Position numbers and translations under genes: made by a program. A DNA stretch of 64,000 nucleotides, from assembly GCF_014654785.1 (NCBI RefSeq), contig NZ_BNBD01000020.1, positions 1 to 64,000 on the forward strand, read 5' to 3'. The notes under the pieces were generated by a model, which saw only the letters and a list, made by a program, of their open reading frames with translations, ran no database searches and was not told the origin of the DNA. The DNA comes from Streptomyces mashuensis (GTDB taxonomy: Bacteria; Actinomycetota; Actinomycetes; Streptomycetales; Streptomycetaceae). Of this stretch, positions 16,527 through 24,092 are shown piece by piece. Each line of letters begins with the position of its first letter. Positions within the stretch are counted from its first letter, which is position 1.

Positions 16527-17888
16527 TCAGCCGGTGGGAGCCCCGGTCGGTGCCGGCTTGTCGAACATGGCGCAGATCGCGGCAGCCTTGAGTGCCTGGT
16601 CGGCTTTGGCGATCTCCGCCGGGAAGGCGTTCGGGTACTCGCTGTATGCCTCGGTGGAGACAAGGATGCTCGCGGTGCGGTTACCGGTGGGGTCGGTGGC
16701 GTTGAGGCTCAGGTAGCCGGGGATGCCGCCTTCGTGGGCCCACACCGTGCCGCAGGGGGTGGTGGCGGTGAAGATGCCCAGCCCGTAGCCGGGCCCGTCC
16801 GGCTGTCCCGGCACCGTCGGCACGGTGGTGCGCATCTGTGCCAGTTGCGCGGCGGGCAGCAGCTTGCCGGACATCAACGCGTTGTAGAACCGGGCCCAGT
16901 CGTGGGCGGTGGAGATTACCGCCCCGGCTGCGCCTGCCCAGGAGGGATTGTTGTCGGAGACGTCCACATGACCGGCGCGGTGCGGCCCGGCGTAGTCCCT
17001 GGCCCCGGCCGGCACTCCCGGCGGCATATGGGCCTCGTCGGGTTCGTAGCCGCGTGCGTGGTGGCCGTGCCAGGTGGAGTCCGTGGCGAAGTAGGTGTGC
17101 TTCAGGCCGAGTGGCCGGGCGATCCGGTCACGCACCAGGTCGGCCGGGCTCCTGCCCGTCACCTTCTCCAGGATTGCGCCGACGGCGGCGTAGTTGGTGT
17201 TGCTGTACGACCACTTGGTGCCCGGCGCGAAGAGCGGGTCGTGCTGCACACCGACGGCGAGCGACTGCTCCGACGTCCACGTCCTGCGGTCCTTGCCCAG
17301 AATGGACGGCCAGAGCGTGGTGTCCTCGGTGTAGTCGAACAGGCCGCTGGTGTGGTTCAGCAGCATCCGCAGAGTGATCGCCTGGCCGTTGGGGACGTGG
17401 CCCGGCAGCCACTTCTCCACCGGGTCGGTCAGAGCGAGCCTGCCCTCACCGACGAGTTGCAGTACGAGGGTGGCCATCATGGTCTTGGTGTTGGAGCCCA
17501 TCCGGAACTCGTCCCCCACCCCGAGCCGGTGGTCCTTCGTGGTCCACGGCGCCTGCTCGGTGATCCGCACCACTCGGCCCCGGCCGTCGTCCACCCGCAC
17601 GATCACGCCCGGCGCCCCGGCGGCGACGAGCTTCCGCGCCAACTGCCTCAGCTGGGCCGTCTGCTGTGCCTCGGTGCCGCCGCTGAAGACGGCGGCCGGT
17701 GTGGCGTTTGGCGTCGCGACCGGGCGTGCGACGGCCTGCGCCGGCTGGTCGACGGTGACGACCAGGCCGGCAGCGGCAAGCAAGGACGCCGCCACGAGGC
17801 GGATACGGCGTCCACGGTGAGCGGGGCTCGTTCGCGACGGTCCGTGCGCGCCGGCGCGGCGGGATCCTGATGTCATGCCGGTCAGCAT
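16527..17888 (-). CDS. Secreted serine hydrolase (class C beta-lactamase / D-Ala-D-Ala carboxypeptidase family)
   Basis: A 453-residue exported protein. The Arg-rich start and hydrophobic core (RIRLVAASLLAAAGLVVTVD) end at QPAQAVA, a signal peptide. The catalytic triad motifs of the family are complete: SxxK as SNTK (S132, K135), YxN as YSN (Y228) and HxG as HEG (H385). The sequence fits Streptomyces R61 carboxypeptidase-like enzymes that act on D-Ala-D-Ala peptides or other esters and amides outside the cell. An ATG four codons in is an equally good start. No neighbour suggests a pathway; it is convergent with the PH-like gene. Confidence 0.9.
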   Translation of the reverse strand: MLTGMTSGSRRAGAHGPSRTSPAHRGRRIRLVAASLLAAAGLVVTVDQPAQAVARPVATPNATPAAVFSGGTEAQQTAQLRQLARKLVAAGAPGVIVRVDDGRGRVVRITEQAPWTTKDHRLGVGDEFRMGSNTKTMMATLVLQLVGEGRLALTDPVEKWLPGHVPNGQAITLRMLLNHTSGLFDYTEDTTLWPSILGKDRRTWTSEQSLAVGVQHDPLFAPGTKWSYSNTNYAAVGAILEKVTGRSPADLVRDRIARPLGLKHTYFATDSTWHGHHARGYEPDEAHMPPGVPAGARDYAGPHRAGHVDVSDNNPSWAGAAGAVISTAHDWARFYNALMSGKLLPAAQLAQMRTTVPTVPGQPDGPGYGLGIFTATTPCGTVWAHEGGIPGYLSLNATDPTGNRTASILVSTEAYSEYPNAFPAEIAKADQALKAAAICAMFDKPAPTGAPTG

Positions 17889-18312
17889 TCCGCATGCGGC
17901 CCGTGCAGAACAGGGGGCTTTCGGGTAACAAGCACGAGCACAGTTGCACGTTCAGCAACGTCGCCGTGGGTGAGTCGGTGCGGTGGGTGCCTCGGCGACA
18001 GGCATTCGACCTTCGGTTCCACCTCAGGCTTAGAGCCCGCGCAGATTGGCGGCGTGGGAAGCACCGGCCGTAACGCGGGCACAGGTCCCGGTGATCACGG
18101 AGGTGTGACGCTCAGTGATCGCCGGGACCCCTACCCGTCCTTCCATGATGGCGGCTGTACCTTCGAGATCCCGTCGGGGGTCACACGGTCTGGGATGAGT
18201 GGCTCATCCGGCCCACAGCCAGTCAGAGATCTTGATGGACTGCATGACCTCGGATGGGTGCTGCCGGATGTGAGTGCTGGTCGTCTCCCAGCGCATGCGA
18301 CGAGCGACGTCG
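17889..18312. other. Intergenic region, no gene recognised
   Basis: These 424 bases separate the serine hydrolase promoter side from the 3' end of the oxidoreductase gene. Open frames here are short and show no recognisable protein. Confidence 0.4.
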
Positions 18313-18957
18313 TCAATCCTGCGACTGGTCGACGACGGGCACGGCGGTGACGGGGTTGTGGCCGGCGGCTACCAGCCGCATGACGAAACCCGCCACGTCT
18401 TCAAGCTGCCGGGCGTGCTCCAGTCCGCCTATAACGGCGGGCACGCCCCCGAGGTCGCGGATCAGCTCAGCGGCGATGTCGAGCGCCACGTCGTCGTCTC
18501 CACACATTGCCACGGTCCGTTTCGGTTGCCCCGTCGGTGTCGGCGCCAGCCAGCTCGTCCCTGCGAACAGGTGCAGCGCCTTGACCACGCGGCTGCCCAC
18601 GGCTCGCTCGGCGACGTGCTGTACCGCCGACCCGGTGGGCGGCTTGAGCAGGCCGGAAGCGTGGTCGACTGCGTTGGTGCAGTCGATCACGGCCTTGCCC
18701 GCCAACGACCCCTCGTCGGCCTCGGCGAGAGCAAGCACCTGGTCGATCCCCGCCCACGCCACTGCCACGACCACGGCATCGCTTGCCCTGGCCACCTGTG
18801 CGGGGCCGACCGCCTCGACCCCGTCGCCGAGCCGCTCGGCGATCGCCCGAGCCTTGTCCTGTGAACGGCCTCCGACAAGGACATGGTGTCCACGTCGCGT
18901 CCACGCCTCCGCCAGTGCCGAGGCCATCACGCCGGTCCCCAGAATTCCGATACGCAC
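18313..18957 (-). CDS. NADP/F420-dependent oxidoreductase (F420H2:NADP reductase-like)
   Basis: A 214-residue Rossmann protein. MRIGILGTGVMASALAEAWT supplies the GxGxxA dinucleotide loop; VLVGGRSQDKA follows, with the Arg typical of NADP specificity; DAVVVAVAWAG is the second strand. The C-terminal half (RVVKALHLFAGTSWLAPTPT and GDDDVALDIAAELIRDLGG) is the helical substrate domain of the NADP-oxidoreductase, coenzyme F420-dependent family. Hydride transfer to or from NADP is expected; the partner substrate is not known. It is divergent from an HxlR regulator, and the shared intergenic space carries a perfect operator palindrome, so it is the likely regulated target. Confidence 0.85.
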   Translation of the reverse strand: MRIGILGTGVMASALAEAWTRRGHHVLVGGRSQDKARAIAERLGDGVEAVGPAQVARASDAVVVAVAWAGIDQVLALAEADEGSLAGKAVIDCTNAVDHASGLLKPPTGSAVQHVAERAVGSRVVKALHLFAGTSWLAPTPTGQPKRTVAMCGDDDVALDIAAELIRDLGGVPAVIGGLEHARQLEDVAGFVMRLVAAGHNPVTAVPVVDQSQD

Positions 18958-19006
18958 GTCGCTCTCCTGTTCCTCGTAGCCTGATGCCTCGCCACGGTAG
19001 GAACCT

Positions 19007-19030
19007 CGGGCCTACCAATCGGTAGGCCCG
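19007..19030. promoter_or_regulatory. Perfect 10-bp inverted repeat, probable HxlR operator
   Basis: CGGGCCTACC and GGTAGGCCCG are separated by AATC, a perfect palindrome in the 93-base space between the oxidoreductase and the HxlR gene. Extra GGTAGG half-sites flank it at 18996-19002 and 19036-19041. It lies where it would overlap both promoters. Confidence 0.7.
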
Positions 19031-19050
19031 AATCCGGTAGGAAGAAACGC

Positions 19051-19434
19051 GTGAACGACCACTGCTCGCCCTTCGCCGCCGACTGTGCGGTGCGCCTGGC
19101 CGCTGACCTGATCGCTCACACCTGGGACCCAGTGGTGCTGATGGCGCTGCGAACGGGCAGACGGCGCCGGATCGACCTTCTGAGTGGCATCGCGGGCGTC
19201 AGCGACAAAGTCCTGACCCAGACGCTTCGCCGTCTGCACGCCAACGGCTTGATCAATCGGATCACCACGATGGCCGACCGCTCCGTGGCGTATGAGCTGT
19301 CCGAGTTGGGCGGCAGCCTCGCTGACGGACCGCTGGCTGCCTTCGGCCAATGGGCGATCGATCACGCCGATCAGGTCCTTGCCGCTCAAGAGCACCACAG
19401 CCCTGGCATCGGCAACCGAGCAGCGATCGGATAA
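19051..19434 (+). CDS. HxlR-family transcriptional regulator
   Basis: A 127-residue winged-helix protein. It opens CSPFAADCAVRLAADLIAHT then WDPVVLMAL, the HxlR signature (a Cys near the N-terminus, then W-x-x-x-I/V-L-x-x-L). The recognition region is GVSDKVLTQTLRRLHANGLI with the wing ITTMADRSVAYELSELG. HxlR proteins respond to aldehydes, quinones or redox stress, some through the N-terminal Cys, here C5 or C11. It is divergent from the oxidoreductase and probably controls that gene and itself through the 19007-19030 palindrome. The start is GTG. Confidence 0.9.
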   Translation: MNDHCSPFAADCAVRLAADLIAHTWDPVVLMALRTGRRRRIDLLSGIAGVSDKVLTQTLRRLHANGLINRITTMADRSVAYELSELGGSLADGPLAAFGQWAIDHADQVLAAQEHHSPGIGNRAAIG

Positions 19435-19458
19435 AAGGTCGTGCCGATAAGCGTGCGG

Positions 19459-19700
19459 TCATGGTCGGCGGTTCGGGCGTTCGTACCAGCGACGAGTCGT
19501 CCATGCCTGCCGGATCAAGATTCGTACGGTGATGCTCGTGTCGGCGAGGTCGAAGAACGCGTCGATGATGGTGGCGCGCCGCTCATAGCAGCAGGCGAGC
19601 CGGTAGAAGGCGTTCTGCCAGGCGTGGGTGCGTTCGACATGCCAACGCCGACTGGCCCAGCCGAGGAGAGGATGGACCAGATCGCGCTCTGGCCGGGCAG
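19459..19700 (-). pseudogene. IS5-family transposase C-terminal remnant
   Basis: The minus strand encodes RRWHVERTHAWQNAFYRLAC, then CYERRATIIDAFFDLADTSI and a tail ending RQAWTTRRWYERPNRRP. This is the last part of Streptomyces IS5-group transposases: W-V-x-E-R-T-x-A-W ... R-C-x-E-R-R carries the E of the DDE triad. The N-terminal two thirds are missing and no terminal repeats were found. A dead relic just downstream of the HxlR gene. Confidence 0.75.
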
Positions 19701-19835
19701 GGGGACGATCCCAGCTCACGTGGAAGGCCCGCCCTCGGGAGGCAGTCGACAACGTGGGTGGGTGGCAGAGACGCGGCCGGTTGTGGTCAGCATGGTCGAC
19801 GAGGTGGCTCTGGTCTCCAGTGCAGGTCGCAGAGG

Positions 19836-20837
19836 TCAGTGCCCGAGACGTTCCAGCGCCTGGGCGGGGTAACGTCCTCCTGCCACAGCTTCTGCAGGGA
19901 TTGCCTGAGTGAGCTGGGCGATCTGCTCGGCGCTCAGTCGGATATCGGCTGCTGCTGCGTTCTCTTCCAGGTACCGCTGATGCTTGGTGCCGGGAATGGG
20001 CACGATGTCTTCGCCCTGGGCAAGCAGCCAGGCGAGTGCTGCCTGGGTTGGCGAGCAGCCGATCTGGGCGGCGACTTGCCCAAGGGTGCGGACGAGGCCG
20101 AGGTTGTGGTGGAAGTTCTGCTCGGAGAAACGAGGCCAGCGCCGACGGTTGTCCTCGGTGTTGAGATCGTCCCGTGAAGCGAGAGTTCCGGTGAGCATTC
20201 CGCGGCCCAGCGGTGAATAGGCAACCACGGCGATGCCCAACTCCCGGCAGGTGGCGAGTATGTCCTTCTCGACAACGTCGCGGGTGAACAGGGAGTACTC
20301 CATCTGAACGGCACTGATGGGGTGGACGGCATGGGCCCTGCGGAGGGTGGTGCTGCTGACCTCGCTGAGCCCGAGGTGGCGGACCGAGCCGGCGTCAACC
20401 AGGGCCGCCATGGCACCTACCGTTTCCTCGATGGGGATGGCAGGGTTGCGACGGTGAGCGTAATAGAGGTCGATGTAATCGACACCCAGGCGGCGCAGTG
20501 AGGCATGGCAGGCCGTCCGGACGTATGGTGCGGACGTATCCACCTCGGTGACCCGGCCGGTGACCGCGTCGTGCCGCAGTCCGAACTTCGTCGCCACCAC
20601 TATCGCGTCCCGCTGTCGGGTACGTCTGCGCAGCCAGCGGCCCACTAGTTCCTCATTGGCGCCACGGCCGTAGGCATCCGCGGTGTCGAGGAAGTTGATG
20701 CCCAGGTCGAAGGCGCGGTCCAGGGTCCGCTGGGACTCCTGCTCGTCGGGAGTCCCGTAGGCGATCGACATGCCCATGCACCCAAGGCCCAGGGACGACA
20801 CCTCCGGGCCACTACTGCCCAGCTTGCGAAATCTCAC
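19836..20837 (-). CDS. Aldo/keto reductase
   Basis: A 333-residue TIM-barrel NADPH oxidoreductase. The start is a GTG seven bases after a GGAGGAAAGG ribosome site, giving MRFRKLGSSGPEVSSLGLGC. The catalytic tetrad is present: Asp and Tyr in FLDTADAYG, Lys in VATKFGL, His in YYAHR. The cofactor-binding end includes VPIPGTKHQRYLEENAAAAD. It belongs to the AKR13-like group common in actinobacteria, which reduces aldehydes and ketones; the physiological substrate is unknown. It is intact and stands alone between an IS5 relic and a gene-free stretch. Confidence 0.92.
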   Translation of the reverse strand: MRFRKLGSSGPEVSSLGLGCMGMSIAYGTPDEQESQRTLDRAFDLGINFLDTADAYGRGANEELVGRWLRRRTRQRDAIVVATKFGLRHDAVTGRVTEVDTSAPYVRTACHASLRRLGVDYIDLYYAHRRNPAIPIEETVGAMAALVDAGSVRHLGLSEVSSTTLRRAHAVHPISAVQMEYSLFTRDVVEKDILATCRELGIAVVAYSPLGRGMLTGTLASRDDLNTEDNRRRWPRFSEQNFHHNLGLVRTLGQVAAQIGCSPTQAALAWLLAQGEDIVPIPGTKHQRYLEENAAAADIRLSAEQIAQLTQAIPAEAVAGGRYPAQALERLGH

Positions 20838-21422
20838 AATGAATCCTTTCCTCCGGTGGGAGGGATACATAGGCCCACGCGGCGTGCAACAGCCCGGCTT
20901 CGTCCAGGTAGTCATCCTTTCCCTCCCCTGCCAGGCTCGGCAAGAGGGGACGTGGCGTGCATCGGCAAGCCGTCAGGTTGGGCTTTCTGTGCCCTTCAGG
21001 GACAGAGCCGGCCGCGCGCGGGATCGCAGCGATGTTGTTGTTCTCGCGGTCGAAGGAGCGGCGATACCGAGACTTACCGCCTCGAGCGGTGATGCCTCCG
21101 TCGCACGCCCATGCCTGGTTCCGCTGCTGCCATAGCGGTGAGCCAGGGCTCATCCATCCATGGGGAGACTCCCGTCGGCACCGGGGAATGCGGGGACCAA
21201 ATGCGCGGTGCCCAACCCTCGGCGCGCAGCTGACCGGCACTGGGAGTCGGATGTGAAGATCACGTAGTGCTCGCGCGGGCACCATGCATTCGCGCCCGAC
21301 GTTGCGCGCCAGAGGGTCTCTTATGAGACGTCGAACAGCACGGCCGCATCCTCACCTCACCAGTAGCGAAGTTGCTCACCACAACGGACGTCTTGTAAGT
21401 CAGAACGCGTACCTTCGGCTCC
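20838..21422. other. Intergenic stretch, no gene recognised
   Basis: No supported gene in 585 bases. Frames on both strands are open for up to 150 codons, but the compositions look like GC-driven noise. Confidence 0.4.
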
Positions 21423-21836
21423 GTGCCCCGCAATCGAAAGAAGCCCCGCCGTCTGGTTGCCGACGGGCGCACGTACCTGTGGACGCTCCGCCACAGCCAC
21501 CGCATCCCGGACAGCGGCCGACCTGCGGGCTGCCGTCAGACGCTCACGCTGTACCCGCAATTGGCCCGCACCGGCGGCCCACTGCGCATCGTCTTCACCG
21601 CCGGCCCGGGCCGGTACGTCCCGGGCGGGGCATCCATGGGCTCCGGGGAGGTCGGATACGTACAGGGTGGCTCCCTCAACCTGCATGAACCCGGCGCCGT
21701 CCGGGCCCTGCTCGACCTGGCTTTGGCACGCGGCTGGCAACCAGACGAGCAGGGGGCGGCGGAGGTCGACGGCTGGTCCCTTCTCGAGGCTGCAGCCGCC
21801 GCGCGAGCCCGGGACTCCGGCTCAGCGGATCTGTAG
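21423..21836 (+). CDS. Conserved Streptomyces hypothetical protein
   Basis: A 137-residue basic-then-acidic cytoplasmic protein starting with GTG as MPRNRKKPRRLVADGRTYLW. It continues LRIVFTAGPGRYVPGGAS, then GSLNLHEPGAVRALLDLALA. The middle looks like a small beta-sheet and the end is an Ala-rich helix. I recall related uncharacterised Streptomyces proteins that open with R-x-L-V-V-D-G-x-x-Y-x-W, but know no function. It ends 48 bases before a MITE-like hairpin. Confidence 0.65.
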   Translation: MPRNRKKPRRLVADGRTYLWTLRHSHRIPDSGRPAGCRQTLTLYPQLARTGGPLRIVFTAGPGRYVPGGASMGSGEVGYVQGGSLNLHEPGAVRALLDLALARGWQPDEQGAAEVDGWSLLEAAAAARARDSGSADL

Positions 21837-21883
21837 GACCAGTTGCTCCCTCCCCCCGGCCACTCCACAGAGCCCCGCCCCTG

Positions 21884-21994
21884 GGGCGTGTCCGATGGGT
21901 CGGTACAGGCCCCGCGACGCTCCCCCAGCTATCGCTGGGAGGTGCCCCCAGCACCAGACGCTGCGGGGCCCGCACCGACCCGTCGAATACGCCC
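21884..21994. mobile_element. MITE-like long inverted repeat
   Basis: A 111-base element. The outer ends GGGCGTGTCCGA and TCGAATACGCCC are imperfect inverted repeats that continue inward through GGGTCGGT/ACCGACCC and GGCCCCGC/GCGGGGCC. At its centre is the palindromic CCCCCAGC...GCTGGGAGG...CCCCCAGC block frequent in Streptomyces genomes. It encodes no protein. No clear target duplication was seen. Such hairpins spread as miniature elements mobilised in trans or as repeated extragenic palindromes. Confidence 0.6.
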
Positions 21995-22160
21995 TAGGTG
22001 ACGACAAATTGCTGATCGAAGTGGTCGCCGGTGGCAGCCCCACCAGCCCGGCCGCTCGCAAACTGATCGACGACGGCTCCCAGCACGGTCGTGGTCTCGC
22101 CCTCGTCGGCCGGATGGCCCAGTGGGGGTCGCGCATACTTCCTGGCGGCAACAGGTCGAC
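21985..22160 (+). pseudogene. Histidine kinase-like ATP-binding protein remnant
   Basis: The plus strand reads GDDKLLIEVVAGGSPTSPAA followed by HGRGLALVGRMAQWGSR, which matches the C-terminal half of SpoIIAB/RsbW-like ATP-binding proteins (D-x-L-x-I-E-V-x-D-x-S-P ... H-G-R-G-L-x-L-V). The N-terminal half with the N-box is absent; the MITE-like hairpin occupies the boundary, so insertion or excision of that element may have cut the gene. Confidence 0.6.
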
Positions 22161-23380
22161 AACGCGGGCGCCGATGCGCCTGCACACCGCTGGTGCCCAC
22201 CTCTAGCACCCGCCCCGGCTCCTGCTGCTGGTGTGCGCCCGTCTGTCGGACACAGGCGGTGGCGCCCTGCTGGTCGACGGGCAGGGCCTCCTGTTCGAAC
22301 TGGCCCGCCACCGCCTCGCTGACCCAGGCCGCTTACGCGACAGACAACGATGCGGACAGCGCCCGGCGTCTACGCGCCGGTCTTCCGGCTCTCACGGGCC
22401 GGCCACTGTTGCACTCCGCCTTCCCTCCGGCCCGGATGACTGCTGGAGCATCGCTGCGCGACGGCGCCTGGTGACCCTGGAGGTCGCCGTCGAACGCACC
22501 CGGCGACGGGTGTTCCTCGGCGTCGGGCAGGGATACCTGCTCGACAACTGGCGCTGGGCCACGGCCGGCTCACGTTCGCCGGCGAGTGGCTGATGTACCG
22601 GGCCGAGGGCACACCGAGGTTCCGGATGCCGGCCGCCTTCCCGACTTGGATGGGGCCCCGCGGCCCACCATCATGAGCAGGATCGGCAAGCGTTCCAAGC
22701 CATGCTGGAGAACCAGTCCGTCGTGGACACCGGGACGTTGCAGCGGATCGGTCTCGCGCTGCGCCGGAGTCCGGTCGAGCCGGTTTTGCCCATGCCTCTG
22801 GTCCTCAGCCCGCCGCCGGCGCCCCGCGCGGCCGCGGCGGTGATGACGCGGCCGGGACAGCGACGGCATGCCCGCCCCCGGCGACGCCATCGCGGCGTCC
22901 CCCTGCAGCCTCCGCATCGCGCTCGCCCTCGTGCTTGCCCCCGCGGCCTGCGCCGTCGGTGTCCTCGTGCCGCTTCTGCGCTGACGCCCTTCGCGGCAGC
23001 CCAGCACCCCCGTCGACCGCACGAACGCCGCCCTCCAGGAAGAACTCCTCGAAGAAGACGACGGTGCGGGCTCCGGCCGCGGCGTCGTGAAGGGCGTCAC
23101 CCGGCCGTCTGCAAAGCACCTGCCACCCCGGCCCGGCGTCCCCTGGGCCGGGGTTGCGGTCAGCCGTTTCCGGCAGCAACGCAAGTACCGGATCGGGTGA
23201 GCGGCCACGCCCGGGTGAATCGCACACCGCCCCGTGGGCCGCCCGCCCAGCGATCACGGGCCGGTTGACCATCACTCGAATTTCTGCACGAGAAAACGCT
23301 CTTGAGTGGCCGTGACCACACCCGTCCGGGGGCCGTTTTTCCGATCACTCGTCCGACCCGCTCGTCAACGAGGAGGCATC
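22161..23380. other. Gene-poor degenerate region
   Basis: There are 1.2 kb without an intact gene. Coding-like scraps include WLMYRAEGTPRFRMPAAFPT near 22590-22650 on the plus strand, origin unknown. No repeats or RNA genes were recognised. Confidence 0.4.
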
Positions 23381-23494
23381 GTGCGTCACCGTCAGGATCG
23401 GCCCGCAAGCAGCACAGGGGTGTGGTTGCAAATCGAACACCGTCAAACAGGGCTTGGCCACCACGCTGGGACGGCCATGGGGAGGTGGGCGTGA
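23381..23494 (+). CDS. Small ORF coupled to the NUDIX gene
   Basis: A possible 37-residue peptide (GTG start, VRHRQDRPASSTGVWLQIEH) with a strong AGGAGG ribosome site six bases upstream. It ends ATGMGRWA-like in a TGA that overlaps the NUDIX GTG by four bases. No homologue is known to me. It may be a leader peptide or the truncated tail of an older gene. The coupling and ribosome site are the only support. Confidence 0.35.
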   Translation: MRHRQDRPASSTGVWLQIEHRQTGLGHHAGTAMGRWA

Positions 23495-23955
23495 GGCAGC
23501 CGCCGCGCTACCGGCTCGTGGTCGACGTGATGGTGCTGATGGTCCGCGACGACGGCCGGGTCCTGCTGCTCCGGCGGGCCGGACAGGTCTACGCCTCCGG
23601 GCTGCTGTGCCCGCCCGGCGGGCACCTGGAGGAGCACGAGCCCGTCTCCGCCGGCGCCCGTCGTGAGGTTGCCGAAGAGGTCGGCGTCGTGATCGCGCCT
23701 GCCGATCTGGAGTTCTGCCACGCCATCCACCACCGTAGCCCCGAAGGCGAAGGCCGCATGGGGGTGGTCTTCACCACCCAGCAGTGGACCGGCCACCCCT
23801 TCATCCGCGAGCCGGAGAAGTGCTCGCAGCTGGTGTGGGCGGACCCGGCGCGGCCGCCGGCGGACTGCGTGCCCTACACCGCCGCCATCCTCGAACGCTT
23901 CTGTGCCGGGGACCTGCTGTCCGAGCACGGCTGGCCGACGGAAGGGGCGGCGTGA
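23491..23955 (+). CDS. NUDIX hydrolase, first enzyme of the exporter operon
   Basis: A 154-residue NUDIX protein. The GTG start lies seven bases after GGGGAGG. The Nudix box is PGGHLEEHEPVSAGARREVA then EEVGV, complete. Preceding strands are YRLVVDVMVLMVRDDGRVLL; following is FCHAIHHRSPEGEGRMGVVF, with the His pair common in this Streptomyces subgroup. It hydrolyses an unknown nucleoside diphosphate-type substrate. It opens a run of overlapping plus-strand genes that includes two ABC exporters, an MFS exporter and methyltransferases. Its stop overlaps the next small ORF by four bases. Confidence 0.9.
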   Translation: MRQPPRYRLVVDVMVLMVRDDGRVLLLRRAGQVYASGLLCPPGGHLEEHEPVSAGARREVAEEVGVVIAPADLEFCHAIHHRSPEGEGRMGVVFTTQQWTGHPFIREPEKCSQLVWADPARPPADCVPYTAAILERFCAGDLLSEHGWPTEGAA

Positions 23956-24092
23956 AGACGGCGAAGGGGGCGAGGGCAGCCACCGCGCCGGGCGAGAAGA
24001 CCGAGGGGGCACCGGCGGGCCAGGACGCGCTCATCGGCTGGAGCGCCGTGAAGGGGAGGGAAGACGTTCATGAACCGTGTGCCAGGGGATGA
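23952..24092 (+). CDS. Small coupled ORF between NUDIX and ABC exporter genes
   Basis: A possible 46-residue hydrophilic peptide: VKTAKGARAATAPGEKTEGA, then QDALIGWSAVKGREDVHEPC and a final ARG. The GTG overlaps the NUDIX stop (GTGA) and its own end runs 23 bases into the ABC gene, whose ATG has a separate GGGGAGGG site. It has one Cys near the end, no membrane segment and no recognised family. The location, directly ahead of a paired exporter, is where a precursor peptide can sit, but nothing in the sequence proves expression. Confidence 0.35.
   Translation: MKTAKGARAATAPGEKTEGAPAGQDALIGWSAVKGREDVHEPCARG

Noticed and set aside
23302..23490. Longer N-terminus for the NUDIX gene
   Set aside because: The added residues are unlike NUDIX proteins, and the GTG at 23491 has a strong ribosome site.
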